Of a stretch of DNA of 64,000 nucleotides, positions 1-10,330 are shown in pieces. The notes under the pieces were generated by a model. The model searched no databases. It saw nothing but the letters and a program-made list of their open reading frames with translations, and had not been told where the DNA came from. Position 1 is the first letter of the stretch. Each line of letters begins with the position of its first letter. Origin of the DNA: Parapristionchus giblindavisi. Taxonomy: Eukaryota > Nematoda > Chromadorea > Rhabditida > Diplogasteridae. Both the position numbers and the translations under genes were made by a program. The stretch is taken from assembly GCA_943737045.1 (NCBI GenBank), contig CALSFV010000017.1, positions 1,116,001 to 1,180,000 on the forward strand, given 5' to 3'.

Positions 1-2
1 AG

Positions 3-297
3 TGTCCTTATCTTCGCTTTCCTTGCTGTCCTTGCCAACCTTTCATCTTCCCAATACCTTGCGGTAAGTAAATCAATACTATTATCAATATTTCAATAAT
101 CAATCAATATCATAATTCAGGCCTACCCATCAGCTTACGTTTCTCCCTATGGAGCTTACTATGGATACCCAAGACTCGGATACTCTGCCTGGGGATATCC
201 CGGATACGCCGCGTGGTGGGGATCAAATAGAAATGGAGCTCCAGGAGTTACCCCTACTGAGGGAAGTCCCGCCCCTTCTGGATTGACTCGCCAATAA
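3..297 (+). CDS. Small secreted Tyr/Gly/Pro-rich peptide, 5'-truncated by window edge (copy A)
   Basis: Two exons are visible (3-63 and 121-297); the first exon lies upstream of the window. The exon order is inferred from the inverted copy at 6629-7019, whose intron matches this one almost base for base. The visible protein begins with the hydrophobic core of a signal peptide ending SSSQ, followed by a mature part rich in Tyr, Gly, Pro and Trp (for example VSPYGAYYGYPRLGY) and a Pro/Ser/Gly tail ending GLTRQ. The donor GTAAGT at 64 and the acceptor TTCAG at 116-120 are clear. An AATAAA lies near 376. I do not recognise the family. The composition recalls nematode epidermal or antimicrobial-type YG-rich peptides, but no function is shown by sequence. 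Confidence 0.75.
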
Positions 298-1284
298 GAA
301 GAACTACGATCTATGACTACACTCTGACTGTATAATATTGTGACGAACGAATATTGACCATGATTATTGATCGATAATAAAATAAAGAAATTTCTATGCG
401 TTGATACAAATATTTAACAAAAAAAATATAAGAAATATGCATAATCTAGTCGCACTATGTGGCTTTCATAGCATTGGGTTAATTTAAAAAAAAAGAAAAA
501 AAGAGGTTGTCAAAGAGAAGATGATTTCATTGTGGAACACACACTATTCTTGTTTAAGCTATTCATCTTTGAATGCCCGGCAAGCAGGAGTACACTAAAT
601 TTGAAGTAGTTTACGGTGGTTTTTGCTTTCAAAATGAAGAGAAGACTATGAAAGGCATTCAACTTGTGCAGCATAATGGGCATTGCCCTTTCTAATCTCT
701 TTGTGTAATGTACATATTATTTAATTTTGTGTAAAAGTCCATGCAAAGGCTTTGTGCTTTGTGCCTAACATTATTATGAACAGATTGTCGTTAGTCATCA
801 TTATTTTCTTTATCTCTTTCTCATCGATGAAAATTATTTATGATATTTTATTATTTATAATATTCAACCATGAAAAAGGTATCTTGACTGTTTCTGTTGA
901 TGAAGATCTATCAAGATCTATCGTTGACAAACATTGAATGATTCTATTTAAATAATCATTTTATTTATTTATTTATTTGTTTGTTTCACTTTTTAATTAT
1001 TGATTTATTCGTTATCGAAATTATTTAACTGGAGCAATTACGCGATCTTCATCAAGAAAAATAATACGACCGTGAATTCAGAAATTGTCAAAAACAATTG
1101 GTTCATTTTTTCGAACAAAAAAAAACAAACAAAAAGCAACGCAAAGCAATTGTGCACGAATAATTCTAAATTCTCCAAAGCGGGACACACAAATAATTCG
1201 TATCTAATAATTTGTACCTAAAATAATTCGTATCTATCTAACAATATAGAAGCATAGCAATTTAAATAGTTCAATAATATGCGT
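298..1284. other. AT-rich spacer without a recognisable gene
   Basis: This holds the 3' untranslated region of copy A (to about 410), then AT-rich DNA with a short TTTA microsatellite near 960-985. The short open frames here have no coding character. Confidence 0.6.
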
Positions 1285-1939
1285 GTAGATATTAGTGTTG
1301 TTAGATCGAATAAAATTTAGTCTCGACTAAATTTGCATTTTTAGTCGAGACTAAAAATCATTCGAAAATATTTTTTTCATTTTAGTCTCGACTAAATGGT
1401 CAAATAGACTAATATTCGCGACTAAATTTGCATTTAGTCTCGAATAATATTTTCGAATATATTCGAGAATAGACATTCATTTTCCATTAGTTTTTGGTGC
1501 TGACTGGTCCGCATCTTCTCTTCTTTGTAATGGAAGGGTTTTCCCTAATAGATGAAGCCAATCATATGTTTGTTTTTTTAAATGTTTTCTTTAATGTGTT
1601 ATCATGTACTCAGATGGAAATGTGATCTTTGTGTATGGAAACAGAAAAGATTTGGAAAAACAACTTCAAATTTCAATAATTACAGAAAAGCGGTAAGTTT
1701 TTTTGAAACCGTTATATTTCTGAATATCTCTATTTTAGCAGCATAAACTAGTCAGATCTGCTAATCCTGAGCGCCAGACTGGATTTGTTGAGTTAATGAC
1801 TACATTAATCGTCTGTAATGTGCTGAGTTTTAATATTCTCACATCGCCATACTTTCGAAATCTTATCTCCTTTCTTGGTATTAGGTTGAGTCATAAGTCT
1901 TGTCGCATTTTTGGCACTTTAAACAAATTTAAATAACTT

Positions 1940-4466
1940 TATCTCGGCGAAAGCAAATCAATCAAAGTAAGCGCCGTCTGTGTCGACGCACTTCCTTCAA
2001 AGTTCGGGTAGCTTGGGGATACTGTGCTCCCAGAAGGACGGCTGCTAGGAGGCAAAGTACAGTGCGCGACATAATGATAAGACACCCCTAAAATTTTGAG
2101 ATTCTGACCGAATGGCGAATGAAAATCAAAAGAGGTATATACCATTTGTATCCACTCCTTGGATAACTAAGGTAGCCCACGTATGAGGAAATTCAATTTC
2201 TCGGTCAACGAGAAAATAATGATTTTCCGAAATTTTACCGCGACATAATGATAAGACACCCTGATTTTTTTCATGAAGTGCAATTTTTTTCAAACTTCTG
2301 CATAACAGCAATAGGGCAACAATAGGTTAATAATCGATGTTATGCCCCATTCTCCAGATTAGGCCAAAGGTGAGATTGGGCATGCTTCCATAGAGGGCAG
2401 AAAACAATTGCCGCTCGATGTCGTCCCACTCTGTTTTGATGAAAGCCTTTAGTTCGGCAACGGGTGCATACTGTTTGTTGTTCTTGTACACACGACGAAC
2501 CATGATGCCCCATATGTTCTACATGTGGTTTATATCGGGGGAACCCGTCGGGCATGGATGAACAGGGATGTTCTTGACTGTGAACAATGATTTCGAGGGG
2601 TGTTGGCATGAATGGATGCACTGTCTTTCTTCGAGACCAGATGGTGGGCACGGTTCTTGCTCATGAACAGAACAAGGGTAGTCTGGTGCATCACGTGATA
2701 CTCCGGATAGTCCATCCTGCTGGAGCTGAAGGAGATGGGCGGCATGTCAAATCTTAGGAACCCGCCCCAGTACGGTACATCATATTTTTTCAAAAATTTT
2801 CAAATTATCGGTTTCTGGTTGCATTCACTGATAAGAACAAGTTCAACCATTATATTCCTGACGGCTATAACTGCTTCTGACATGATTTTCTCAACGAACC
2901 GCGTTATTTCAGCTGGAGGAACTTCGGTCATGTTCTGGGCGCGTTCCTAAAATTTGACATGCCGCCCATCTCCTTCAGCTCCAGCAGGATGGACTATCCG
3001 GAGTATCACGTGATGCACCAGACTACCCTTGTTCTGTTCATGAGCAAGAACCGTGCCCACCATCTGGTCTCGAAGAAAGACAGTGCATCCATTCATGCCA
3101 ACACCCCTCGAAATCATTGTTCACAGTCAAGAACATCCCTGTTCATCCATGCCCGACGGGTTCCCCCGATATAAACCACATGTAGAACATATGGGGCATC
3201 ATGGTTCGTCGTGTGTACAAGAACAACAAACAGTATGCACCCGTTGCCGAACTAAAGGCTTTCATCAAAACGGAGTGGGACGACATCGAGCGGCAATTGT
3301 TTTCTGCCCTCTATGGAAGCATGCCGAATCTCAACTTTGGCCTAATCTCGAGAATGGGCCATAACATCGATTATTAACCTATTGTTTCCCTATTGCTGTT
3401 ATGCAGAAGTTTGAAAAAAATTGCACTTCATGAAAAAAAATCAGGGTGTCTTATCATTATGTCGCGGTAAAATTTCGGAAAATCATTATTTTCTCGTTGA
3501 CCGAGAAATTGAATTTCCTCATACGTGGGCTACCTTAGTTATCCAAGGAGTGGATACAAATGGTATATACCTCTTTTGATTTTCATTCGCCATTCGGTCA
3601 GAATCTCAAAATTTTAGGGGTGTCTTATCATTATGTCGCGCACTGTAGTTGGTCAGCCAGATTTCGACATCCAGCTGATTATTGAAGTGTACTCCCCCGA
3701 GAGTGCACTGCATATCGACAAACAAGCGGTAATCGCTAGGAGCCAAGTCGGGCGAATAGGACGGCTGGGGGACGACGTGCCAGCCAAGGTCTAACATGGC
3801 CTTTTTGATCGTCCTTACCACATGGGGTTAGGCGTTGCCGTGCTGGAAGTGAATCCGATCGAGCAGCCAGGGAACGGAAGGGTCCTTGGACTTCAGGGTC
3901 TGTAGTTTGCGAGAGTATACCGCGACCATAATAGTCGACACCTGCGAGAGCAGCTCCCAATACACTACACCGCCTCTGCCCCTCCATTAAGACAGCATGA
4001 TCTTTTTCTGGTGAAGTTCGGATTTTGCGATGAAATTGGGCTGCTCATCTCCATCGATCCACTGAGCCCGGAGGACTACGTTGTCGTAAGGGATCCACTT
4101 TTCATCTCCAGTCATGATCCCGTCGATGCAAGCAATTATACGAGCGTACGAAATTAGATTCAGACACGGGTTCGCACGGTTTCACTTCTGCTTGTCCGAC
4201 AGTCGGAGGGGTAACCATAGATCCAATTTCTGGACCTTGCCAAGATCCTGTAGGCAACCAATGATGGTGGGTTGGTTTACCCTAAGACTCGTCGCCATAT
4301 CACGGGTGGTAGCATAGGGGTCCGCTTGGACGTGATGCTCCAGCACGTCCAAGTCCAGCTCGGGGGCCGTCCGGACCTTTGACGTCGTACTCCCTTCTTC
4401 GAAGCGTTTGAACCAATGTTGCACAGTGCGCGTACTAGAGGCCTTAGTGTTGTATACTACCGCCAT
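1940..4466 (-). pseudogene. mariner transposase, degenerate and split
   Basis: Read on the minus strand, the N-terminal helix-turn-helix region includes VQHWFKRFEEGS and GKVQKLDLWLP. The first catalytic Asp block reads TGDEKWI. The second Asp block, usually QDNARPH, reads QHGNA followed by a stop, so the Asp is lost. The third block YSPDLAPSDYRLF is intact. The C-terminal end resumes beyond the inner insertion at about 2059-1940 with WEHSIPKLPELWKEV. In-frame stops and the lost Asp show it is inactive. Confidence 0.85.
2060..3645. mobile_element. Tc1-like palindromic (foldback) element T1
   Basis: Ends are CAGTGCGCGACATAATG and its complement, flanked by TA at 2058-2059 and 3646-3647. Two arms of about 0.7 kb are near-perfect inverted copies around a unique centre at about 2757-2960. 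Each arm encodes the C-terminal third of a Tc1-type transposase, with LQQDG at its start and [17 protein letters not shown] later. A second copy (T2) lies at 33819-36621. The element appears non-autonomous. Confidence 0.9.
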
Positions 4467-5941
4467 ACGGATGTGGACATCGGGATGTTTGAGCTAGAAT
4501 AGGAAAAAAACAACATGACGTGTCACATGTGCACAAAAGTGGGAACGAATCCGAGAGGCGTTTCAGCTACAAGACTCGACGTAGGCACAATTCACTAGTA
4601 CGCTCAAAGAGTAGTAGTAGTGGCTTATATAGTGCCAGAACGGACGGGGTAATTGATAACGTACGACTGAGCAGTGATAGCACAAACATACCCCTCCAAA
4701 ATGCGACAAGACTTATGACTCAACCTAATAATTTACTTCTCTTTTAAAAAAATCAAACGTTCTGCATTGTTATACACTGTCCTTTAGATCCCGGAGTCAG
4801 CATTCCCTCTAGACAGCTTATGTCTGCCAAATGCATCCCAGACCGTGCTAAGAAAATAAGGGAAAATATTTTAAAAGTTTTTTGTTTTGTAGAATATGTC
4901 GTTTTATTCATGAAATTTTATCAGGAAGTAGCTGATACAGAAGGGTCAATTAGTAGTGACGTATGGACTTCTAAAAATTCTAAGGTATTCAAGCTGTGAC
5001 TATTTATAAAAATATTTTAATAACCAACATCAGATAAGTTTTGTTGGGATGATATACTCATTCGTGGATTCAAAATTTCAAAGGAAAAGCTACGTTGACA
5101 GAATCAGTTAGTTCTTAAATTTAAAAACAAATAAATTTCCAATTTAGAACGATGAAATTAGTCGATACAAACTATTAGTATTGGATAATAGACCTGAATT
5201 GAATAGCTCTCCCTTGGAATGGTATTTTTTCATTGATTACTATTCTGATCTGAAATTAAGGTGGAGAGTAAACAAAACTAAATTACCTGTCTTAGCAGCC
5301 CAAATACTTTTATCTTTGAAGCCGACAAGTTCTTGTGTAGAAAGGCTTTTCTCTTTATCTACATTTGTTGCAAATAATAACAAAAGAAATCGGTAATCTT
5401 TTATATCATTTTCAATAAGTTGGTAATGCATCAATTTTAATTCATTATAAACTTCTAGAATGCTACCTGAACGAATGCAAGACTTGATAGAAATACAGGG
5501 CAATGCCAAAATGCAGATGGATCCGAAGTAAGTAAAAATTTTAATATTTACACAGTTTTCATTATTCATTGTTCAGTGCCATGTTCTACGAAGAAGATGT
5601 GATGAGCGAATGGAGTGAAGGGATGAGTTCGGAAGAGAGAGATGAAGGAGAGAAGAAAGAATTGGAAGAAACCAATATGCCCCATGTAGAGATCGACTAT
5701 CCCAACGAGGAAATTGTTTAGTATTTCGATGTCACCAATAAATTGTTGAAATTGTTAATTTTATCGCATTTTGAACACTTTTATTCGCGAATAAATGCAA
5801 ATTTATTCTCGACTAAATTTTAGTCTCGAATAAAATGTCATTTTTAGTCGAGACTAAAATGACCGCTCGACTAAAAAGCTAAATTTTATTCGACCGAAAA
5901 TATTCGCAGAATACATTCGACTAAACAACACTAGTAGATAT

Positions 5942-6628
5942 TTTTGTTGCTTGTTCACTTTTTATTTGCTGTAGAACAGTAATATCAGGTATATTTACAT
6001 TTGGTGCTATTGAAAAATTAATGGCCTATTATGTGTTCATTATTATTATATATATAAACTTCGATTAGGGCGCACCGACATGTCCCCATTGATTGATTGG
6101 AAAGTCTTTCATTTCAAATCGATCAATAATCATGATCAATACATATTCGTTCGTCATAATATAATACAGTCAGATAGTAGGCATAGATCGTAATTATTCT
6201 TATTGACCATTTAGTTATGTATATTATGAAGAATGTGGAAAGTGCGATAGTGATTCGTACTCGTATGAATTCTCGACTGCCCCTCTTCTGTGTGTTCCAG
6301 TATCGATTGAATTATTTTTTTGCAGTTTATTCCTATGAATCTACTTCTTCAAAAACAACATTAGTAACTCTATCGGAGGTGGAATGTACAATGAGACATT
6401 CCTTCAATTTCTCCTGCTATTGAGTAGTAATTGAATTTGATAAGTTTCTTTTGGTAAAAGAAAATGTTATAGAGCATTGTAAGCCCGTTATGTATGTACA
6501 TAAACTTAGACATGACACAATTGAATAATAGGAAATTCTTTTTATTTTTTATCGATCAATAATCATGATCAATATTCGTTCTTCACAATATTATACAGTC
6601 ATATTGTAGTCATAGATCGTAATTCTTC
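5942..6628. other. Spacer with degraded gene-end copy
   Basis: Apart from the third gene-end copy at 6086-6215 and the copy-B 3' untranslated region (about 6540-6628), nothing recognisable is present. Confidence 0.5.
6086..6215 (-). pseudogene. Third, 3'-end-only copy of the secreted-peptide gene
   Basis: On the minus strand this stretch matches the last codons and 3' untranslated region of copies A and B (the CGATCTATG, CTGTAT and TGATCGAT landmarks in the same order and spacing), with several substitutions. The coding exons are absent. It lies next to copy B and looks like the remnant of an older duplication. Confidence 0.65.
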
Positions 6629-7019
6629 TTATTGAGGAGTCAATCCAGAAGGGGCGGGACTTCCCTCAGTAGGGGTAACTCCTGGAGCTCCATTTCTATT
6701 GGATCCCCACCACGCGGCGTATCCGGGATATCCCCAGGCAGAGTATCCGAGTCTTGGGTATCCATAGTAAGCTCCATAGGGAGAAACGTAAGCTGATGGG
6801 TAGGCCTGAATTATGATATTGATTGATTATTGAAATATTGATAATAGTATTGATTTACTTACCGCTAGGTATTGAGAAGATGAAAGGTTGGCAAGGACAG
6901 CAAGGAAAGCCACAATAATGACGCTGAAATATTGTATTAGGGGATACTGTAATGGGAGTACTGTATGAATATGAGAGTACGGTATAAAACGACTACTGTA
7001 CTTACATCTTAGAGTTCAT
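6629..7019 (-). CDS. Small secreted Tyr/Gly/Pro-rich peptide (copy B, complete)
   Basis: Three exons (7019-7006, 6923-6863, 6805-6629) encode 83 residues. The start is MNSKIVIIVAFLAVLANLSS, a textbook signal peptide with predicted cleavage after the Ser run. The mature part repeats short Tyr/Gly/Pro units (VSPYGAYYGYPR, YSAWGYPGYAAWW) and ends in SPAPSGLTPQ. Introns use GTAAG donors and TTTCAG or TTCAG acceptors. It is the inverted paralogue of copy A: exons 2-3 and the intron between them are nearly identical, and the final residues differ only as LTPQ against LTRQ. The family is unrecognised; a secreted structural or defence peptide is possible but not shown. Confidence 0.85.
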
Positions 7020-7305
7020 TATAGAAGTAGTTGATTCAGATGAAAACTGATGTCTTTACCGTCCTTCACCGTGTCTTATATACAACCCTCTGGCAAAGTT
7101 CTTTTACCCTCTTCTGTTTGACAACTCTACAAACATATGTATTGCTCTCGTACTCAGTGTCAGTAGTTTGTGCGAACATAGTGAACAGAGAAATTTTATT
7201 TTTCTCAGTGATGTTTTGCGCCTTTGCTATATCACGCCTGTCACGTAAGGATCGAGACAAAATCGTGTTGTGACCGGACAAAATATAACCCCTATTATAT
7301 TGACT

Positions 7306-7693
7306 ATTTTTGGATAGCCCTGACAGTGCCGGAGAAGATAGCGTTTTTTTGTCTAAGATCAATTTCGAAGAAGATAGACGCCGTTGACTGTCGGAATTTG
7401 TGGAAACGTCTTGATTTTCACCCGCAATAGCTCGCTTTGGAATGGGAATAGCGAAAATATCACAAAGACATGAATTGTAGAAAGTTCTCAGGAGAATCGA
7501 ACAGAAATTACAAAATCGATTTTTCACCAACTTCTGCGAGCTATCGCGAGTTATCCAAAGCGAGCCATTGCGAGTGAAAGTCAAGACTTTTCCACACATT
7601 CCGACAGTCAACGGCGTCTATCTTCGTCGAAATTGATCTGAGACAAAAAATCGAAACGTTTTCTTCTGCGTCACTGTCAGGGCTATCCAAAAA
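7306..7693. mobile_element. Foldback MITE, about 390 bp
   Basis: Arms at 7306-7440 and 7552-7693 are inverted copies beginning TTTTTGGATAGCCCTGACAGTG-like sequence, with a 110-bp loop. No transposase is present. The target-site duplication is not clear, so the superfamily is unassigned. Confidence 0.75.
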
Positions 7694-8036
7694 TTATTTA
7701 TATCAGTTTTTCATTTTTTTCATTGTCCGTTAGTTGTATCGTTCCTTGCGCGACACGCATGATAAGTTATGTGATTTGTTATGTAATGGTAAATAAATGT
7801 TGTAGCCCGAAGATACAGTAACCCAGCTCTTGTGAATAGTACAAAGTGCTGGTTGAATACAATATTCTCGAATAAGTTAGGGCGAAGTGTTCTCACGCGT
7901 CTGAACGTGTTTAACTTTGTGTAATTATCAAAATATTCACAAGTCTATGTGTTGCATCAATGTATTACTGTGCCGTTTTACTTATCGTATATCACTTCAC
8001 AAAACAGAAGTTTAGTATATGTTCATTTGGAATGAA

Positions 8037-9447
8037 AGGTATGGCATAGTAGCCAAAAAAAGAAATGAGTAGGCCCTCCGGACTGAATTGTCCTTGAATT
8101 ATCAATTGCCTAGCAGTGATCTCCTGCAGTATTCTGTGTCTCTTGAAGAACTTGATTTGACTTTACCTTTTAATTATAAGTGCATACACCTGACAATCAG
8201 TATTTTAATCTTCCCACTGTGGAACTTATCACTTTTTAAGATAATGAACATCTGGTCGTTTTGCATTCTGATAGAGCCCTTCATCGTTGAGCCCATATTG
8301 GTAGATCAGAAAAGGTACGTGAATCAGAATCTTTTATCGATTGGTTGCTTCTTAGTGATTTCGACCATAGAAAGCTATTTCATTTACCTTCAAAATCCAT
8401 TTTTCTAAATTCTGAAAAGAATAAATATTTACAAAAAAAATGCGTAAATTCCAGTGAATCTCAGTGGTTGATTGTTTTCTGTATTCATGGAGGCTTTGCC
8501 ATCGTCGCTGGAGTCATTTTCCTCTTTACAGCTGATGCGAGGTTACATCGAGATCTAAATAATATGCCATTAGGCTAGGTCGACTCTCATTGTCGACTTT
8601 GTCCCTTGTCAATTTGATCATGATTTCTCCGAACTGAGACACACAAACTATGTTCAGACGGAGGCAGAGCAAACCTCGGCTATTCCTGAAAACTATTGTC
8701 AATTCCATTTCAGACCAGCACTGTGGACAGAAGAAAAGGATGAATTCGAAACGAGTTCACTGTCGGATTCTAAAGATACGGAATGTATTGATAAATTATC
8801 GATTACGGAAAGATTTTGAATTAACATAATTAAATTGATTATCGAACGATAACTTTGTTGAAATTTCATTGTCAACACAATGAAATATTGAATAAACTGA
8901 TTTAATTTTATTATTTTGCGTAAATTAACTTTGGTTTATGAGCACAGATTGGAGAGTGCGAACCTGTAAGGGATTTTGAACTTTATCTTATCTGGCGTGC
9001 AGAAGTCGCAAAAAATGAAAACGAAGAGAGAGTGTGTAAAACAAGGAGAGTTTTATTTTCTTTTTGCAGCTTTTAATAATTTATGCATTACAATGACTAC
9101 TTATAATTTTGAACAGTAGAGAAGTATTGTATTTTTCTCTTCGTCTGAAAACCCTTCAATTAGAACATATTAGAGAAAGAGAGAAATGACGAGAGAGAGC
9201 ACGCGTAACGAGAGAGACTCTCTCGACTCTGTCTGAGTTGCGAAAAGAAAAGAAAACTATGTCCTCTCGTTGAGATGTGCTCTTGGCATTCTGCCAACAA
9301 TACGTTGTTGCATCGAATGGATGCTCCTTTATCTCTAACCTCTTTTGATATGCATTGCATCGTGAATGATCTTATTCTCGAGTATACGAGGAAGAAGTCT
9401 TATTCCATCTTTTTCAGACAATTCGTCTGTGAGTACTAGAAATATTT
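8037..9447 (+). repeat. Left arm of a 1.41 kb inverted duplication
   Basis: This stretch is a near-identical reverse complement of 10218-11628 (paired positions sum to 19665), with a 770-bp loop. It carries duplicated last exons of the SLC17-type gene but none of the upstream exons. Confidence 0.95.
8241..8819 (+). pseudogene. Inverted, 5'-truncated copy of the last three SLC17-type exons
   Basis: Exon copies at 8241-8314, 8455-8541 and 8714-8819 reproduce the transporter C-terminus (IMNIWSFCILIEPF, SQWLIVFCIHGGF, PALWTEEKDEFE) with intact splice sites and stop. No N-terminal exons, promoter or start codon precede them, so this is a gene fragment. Its near identity to the functional arm implies recent duplication, ongoing gene conversion or an assembly artefact. 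Confidence 0.85.
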
Positions 9448-9643
9448 TTTTAAATTGTTTTTGTATTCGTTTAAAAATATTGTTCCTTCAACATTAATTA
9501 TTTTGAAATGTTTGATCTTTGAACTTCTCATTTGTCCCTTTGTTAAATTTTACGAATCGCAATCCTCATGTCCTGGACAATTTTTAATGATGAAAGATAA
9601 CAGATAAGTGATTGATTTTAGGCTATTTTGAAGTTTGGACGAA

Positions 9644-10330
9644 ATGAACGATGATTCGTCAAGTGCAAGGGACACAATCGGAGTAAATGAACCTCCTCCA
9701 AGCTATGATAACCTGTCCGGAGTGAGTTTCAATCATCGGTGAACGTTTTGAAAGTCCAGGTTGCAACCAATCATCGTGATAGACGAATATCGTACTGACA
9801 ATTACATTATATTTAGGTGGTTCCATGTGAGCCTCTGCCCGTGACTTATTCAACTTTCCACCCTCAAACACATTATCATCCAATCTCCGTTCAACCAGGA
9901 GCGGTGCCGAGTCAACAAGGTATTTTTTTTACAAAAAAAGGTGATAAAAAGGCTGATAGTACATAGTTTGTTCTTGGGGTTCAATAAAAAATTCTACTAA
10001 CAATATATGTAAATATATAAATATTGTAAATTTATGACGGATTGCTCGTAAACTTAATTACGTTCAACTAGCTCAGTGTCAGGAATTTAAATTTTGATGA
10101 ATGTTTTAATTTAATTTATTCCAGTTGTTTCCAGATCTCGTTTGTCGTCGTACTCTACGGTCCGGTCTGTCGATATCATCTCATCCTCTCGATTATCTCG
10201 TAGATCTCGATACAAAAAAATATTTCTAGTACTCACAGACGAATTGTCTGAAAAAGATGGAATAAGACTTCTTCCTCGTATACTCGAGAATAAGATCATT
10301 CACGATGCAATGCATATCAAAAGAGGTTAG
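9644..10330 (+). CDS. PPxY-motif protein, probably truncated by the inverted duplication
   Basis: The proposed exons are 9644-9721, 9817-9919 and 10125-10330, giving 128 residues. An acceptor (TTTTAG, about 9617-9622) lies about 24 bp upstream of the ATG, as expected for trans-splicing. The N-terminus is acidic and Ser-rich and contains EPPPSYDNLSG, a PPxY motif of the kind bound by WW domains. Exon 2 is Pro/His/Tyr-rich (TYSTFHPQTHYHP). Phases agree across both introns. The third exon is Arg/Ser-rich and from 10218 onward runs into the inverted arm, so its end may not be the ancestral one. Small PPxY membrane proteins such as the BRI3/LITAF type start similarly, but the Cys-rich membrane-anchoring part is not seen. 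Confidence is moderate for exons 1-2 and low for exon 3. Confidence 0.4.

Larger units (their letters stand above)
1881..4728 (-). mobile_element. mariner element interrupted by a Tc1-like foldback
   Basis: Terminal inverted repeats begin TTAGGTTGAGTCATAAG at 1881 and end with the complement at 4728, flanked by TA at 1879-1880 and 4729-4730. Without the inner insertion the element is about 1.26 kb, a normal mariner size. The inner Tc1-like element (2060-3645) sits in the 3' part of the transposase gene. Confidence 0.92.
1612..5721 (+). pseudogene. hAT transposase remnant (BED finger, partial core, dimerisation domain)
   Basis: Plus-strand pieces, in order, are these. A BED-type zinc finger at 1612-1690 has the CDLC pair and a TTSNFNNYRKA tract. 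A stretch at about 1740-1880 ends in SPYFRNLISFLG. After the mariner, 4790-4985 continues with IPSRQLMSAKCIP and SSDVWTS, matching the PSR and DGWTS blocks of hAT proteins. A short piece at 5040-5100 includes GMIYSFVDS. The C-terminal dimerisation domain at 5180-5721 contains SPLEWYFF, LKPTSSCVERLFS and KRNRLLPERM across short introns and ends at TAG 5719-5721. Most of the RNase H-like core between about 5100 and 5180 is missing, so no active enzyme can be made. The mariner interrupts the frame between the second and third pieces. Confidence 0.8.
1293..5933. mobile_element. hAT-family DNA transposon, internally deleted, host of two nested elements
   Basis: The termini are TAGTGTTGTT on the left and its complement AACAACACTA on the right. 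An exact 8-bp target-site duplication, GTAGATAT, sits at 1285-1292 and 5934-5941. TAGTGTTG ends and 8-bp duplications are typical of hAT elements. Subterminal DNA at 1310-1450 and 5790-5930 contains many copies of TAGTCGAGACTAAA-type motifs in both orientations, as hAT transposases need. Inside are a BED finger, part of the core and the C-terminal dimerisation region of a hAT transposase, split by a mariner element at 1881-4728. Confidence 0.9.

Noticed and set aside
2340..3364. Mirrored 103-codon open frames in T1 and T2 as a novel protein
   Set aside because: They are out of frame with the Tc1 transposase remnant in the same DNA; their conservation is explained by the palindrome arms.
7066..7611. 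181-codon minus-strand open frame as a gene
   Set aside because: It runs through the foldback MITE and the promoter of the secreted-peptide gene and has no recognisable protein signature.
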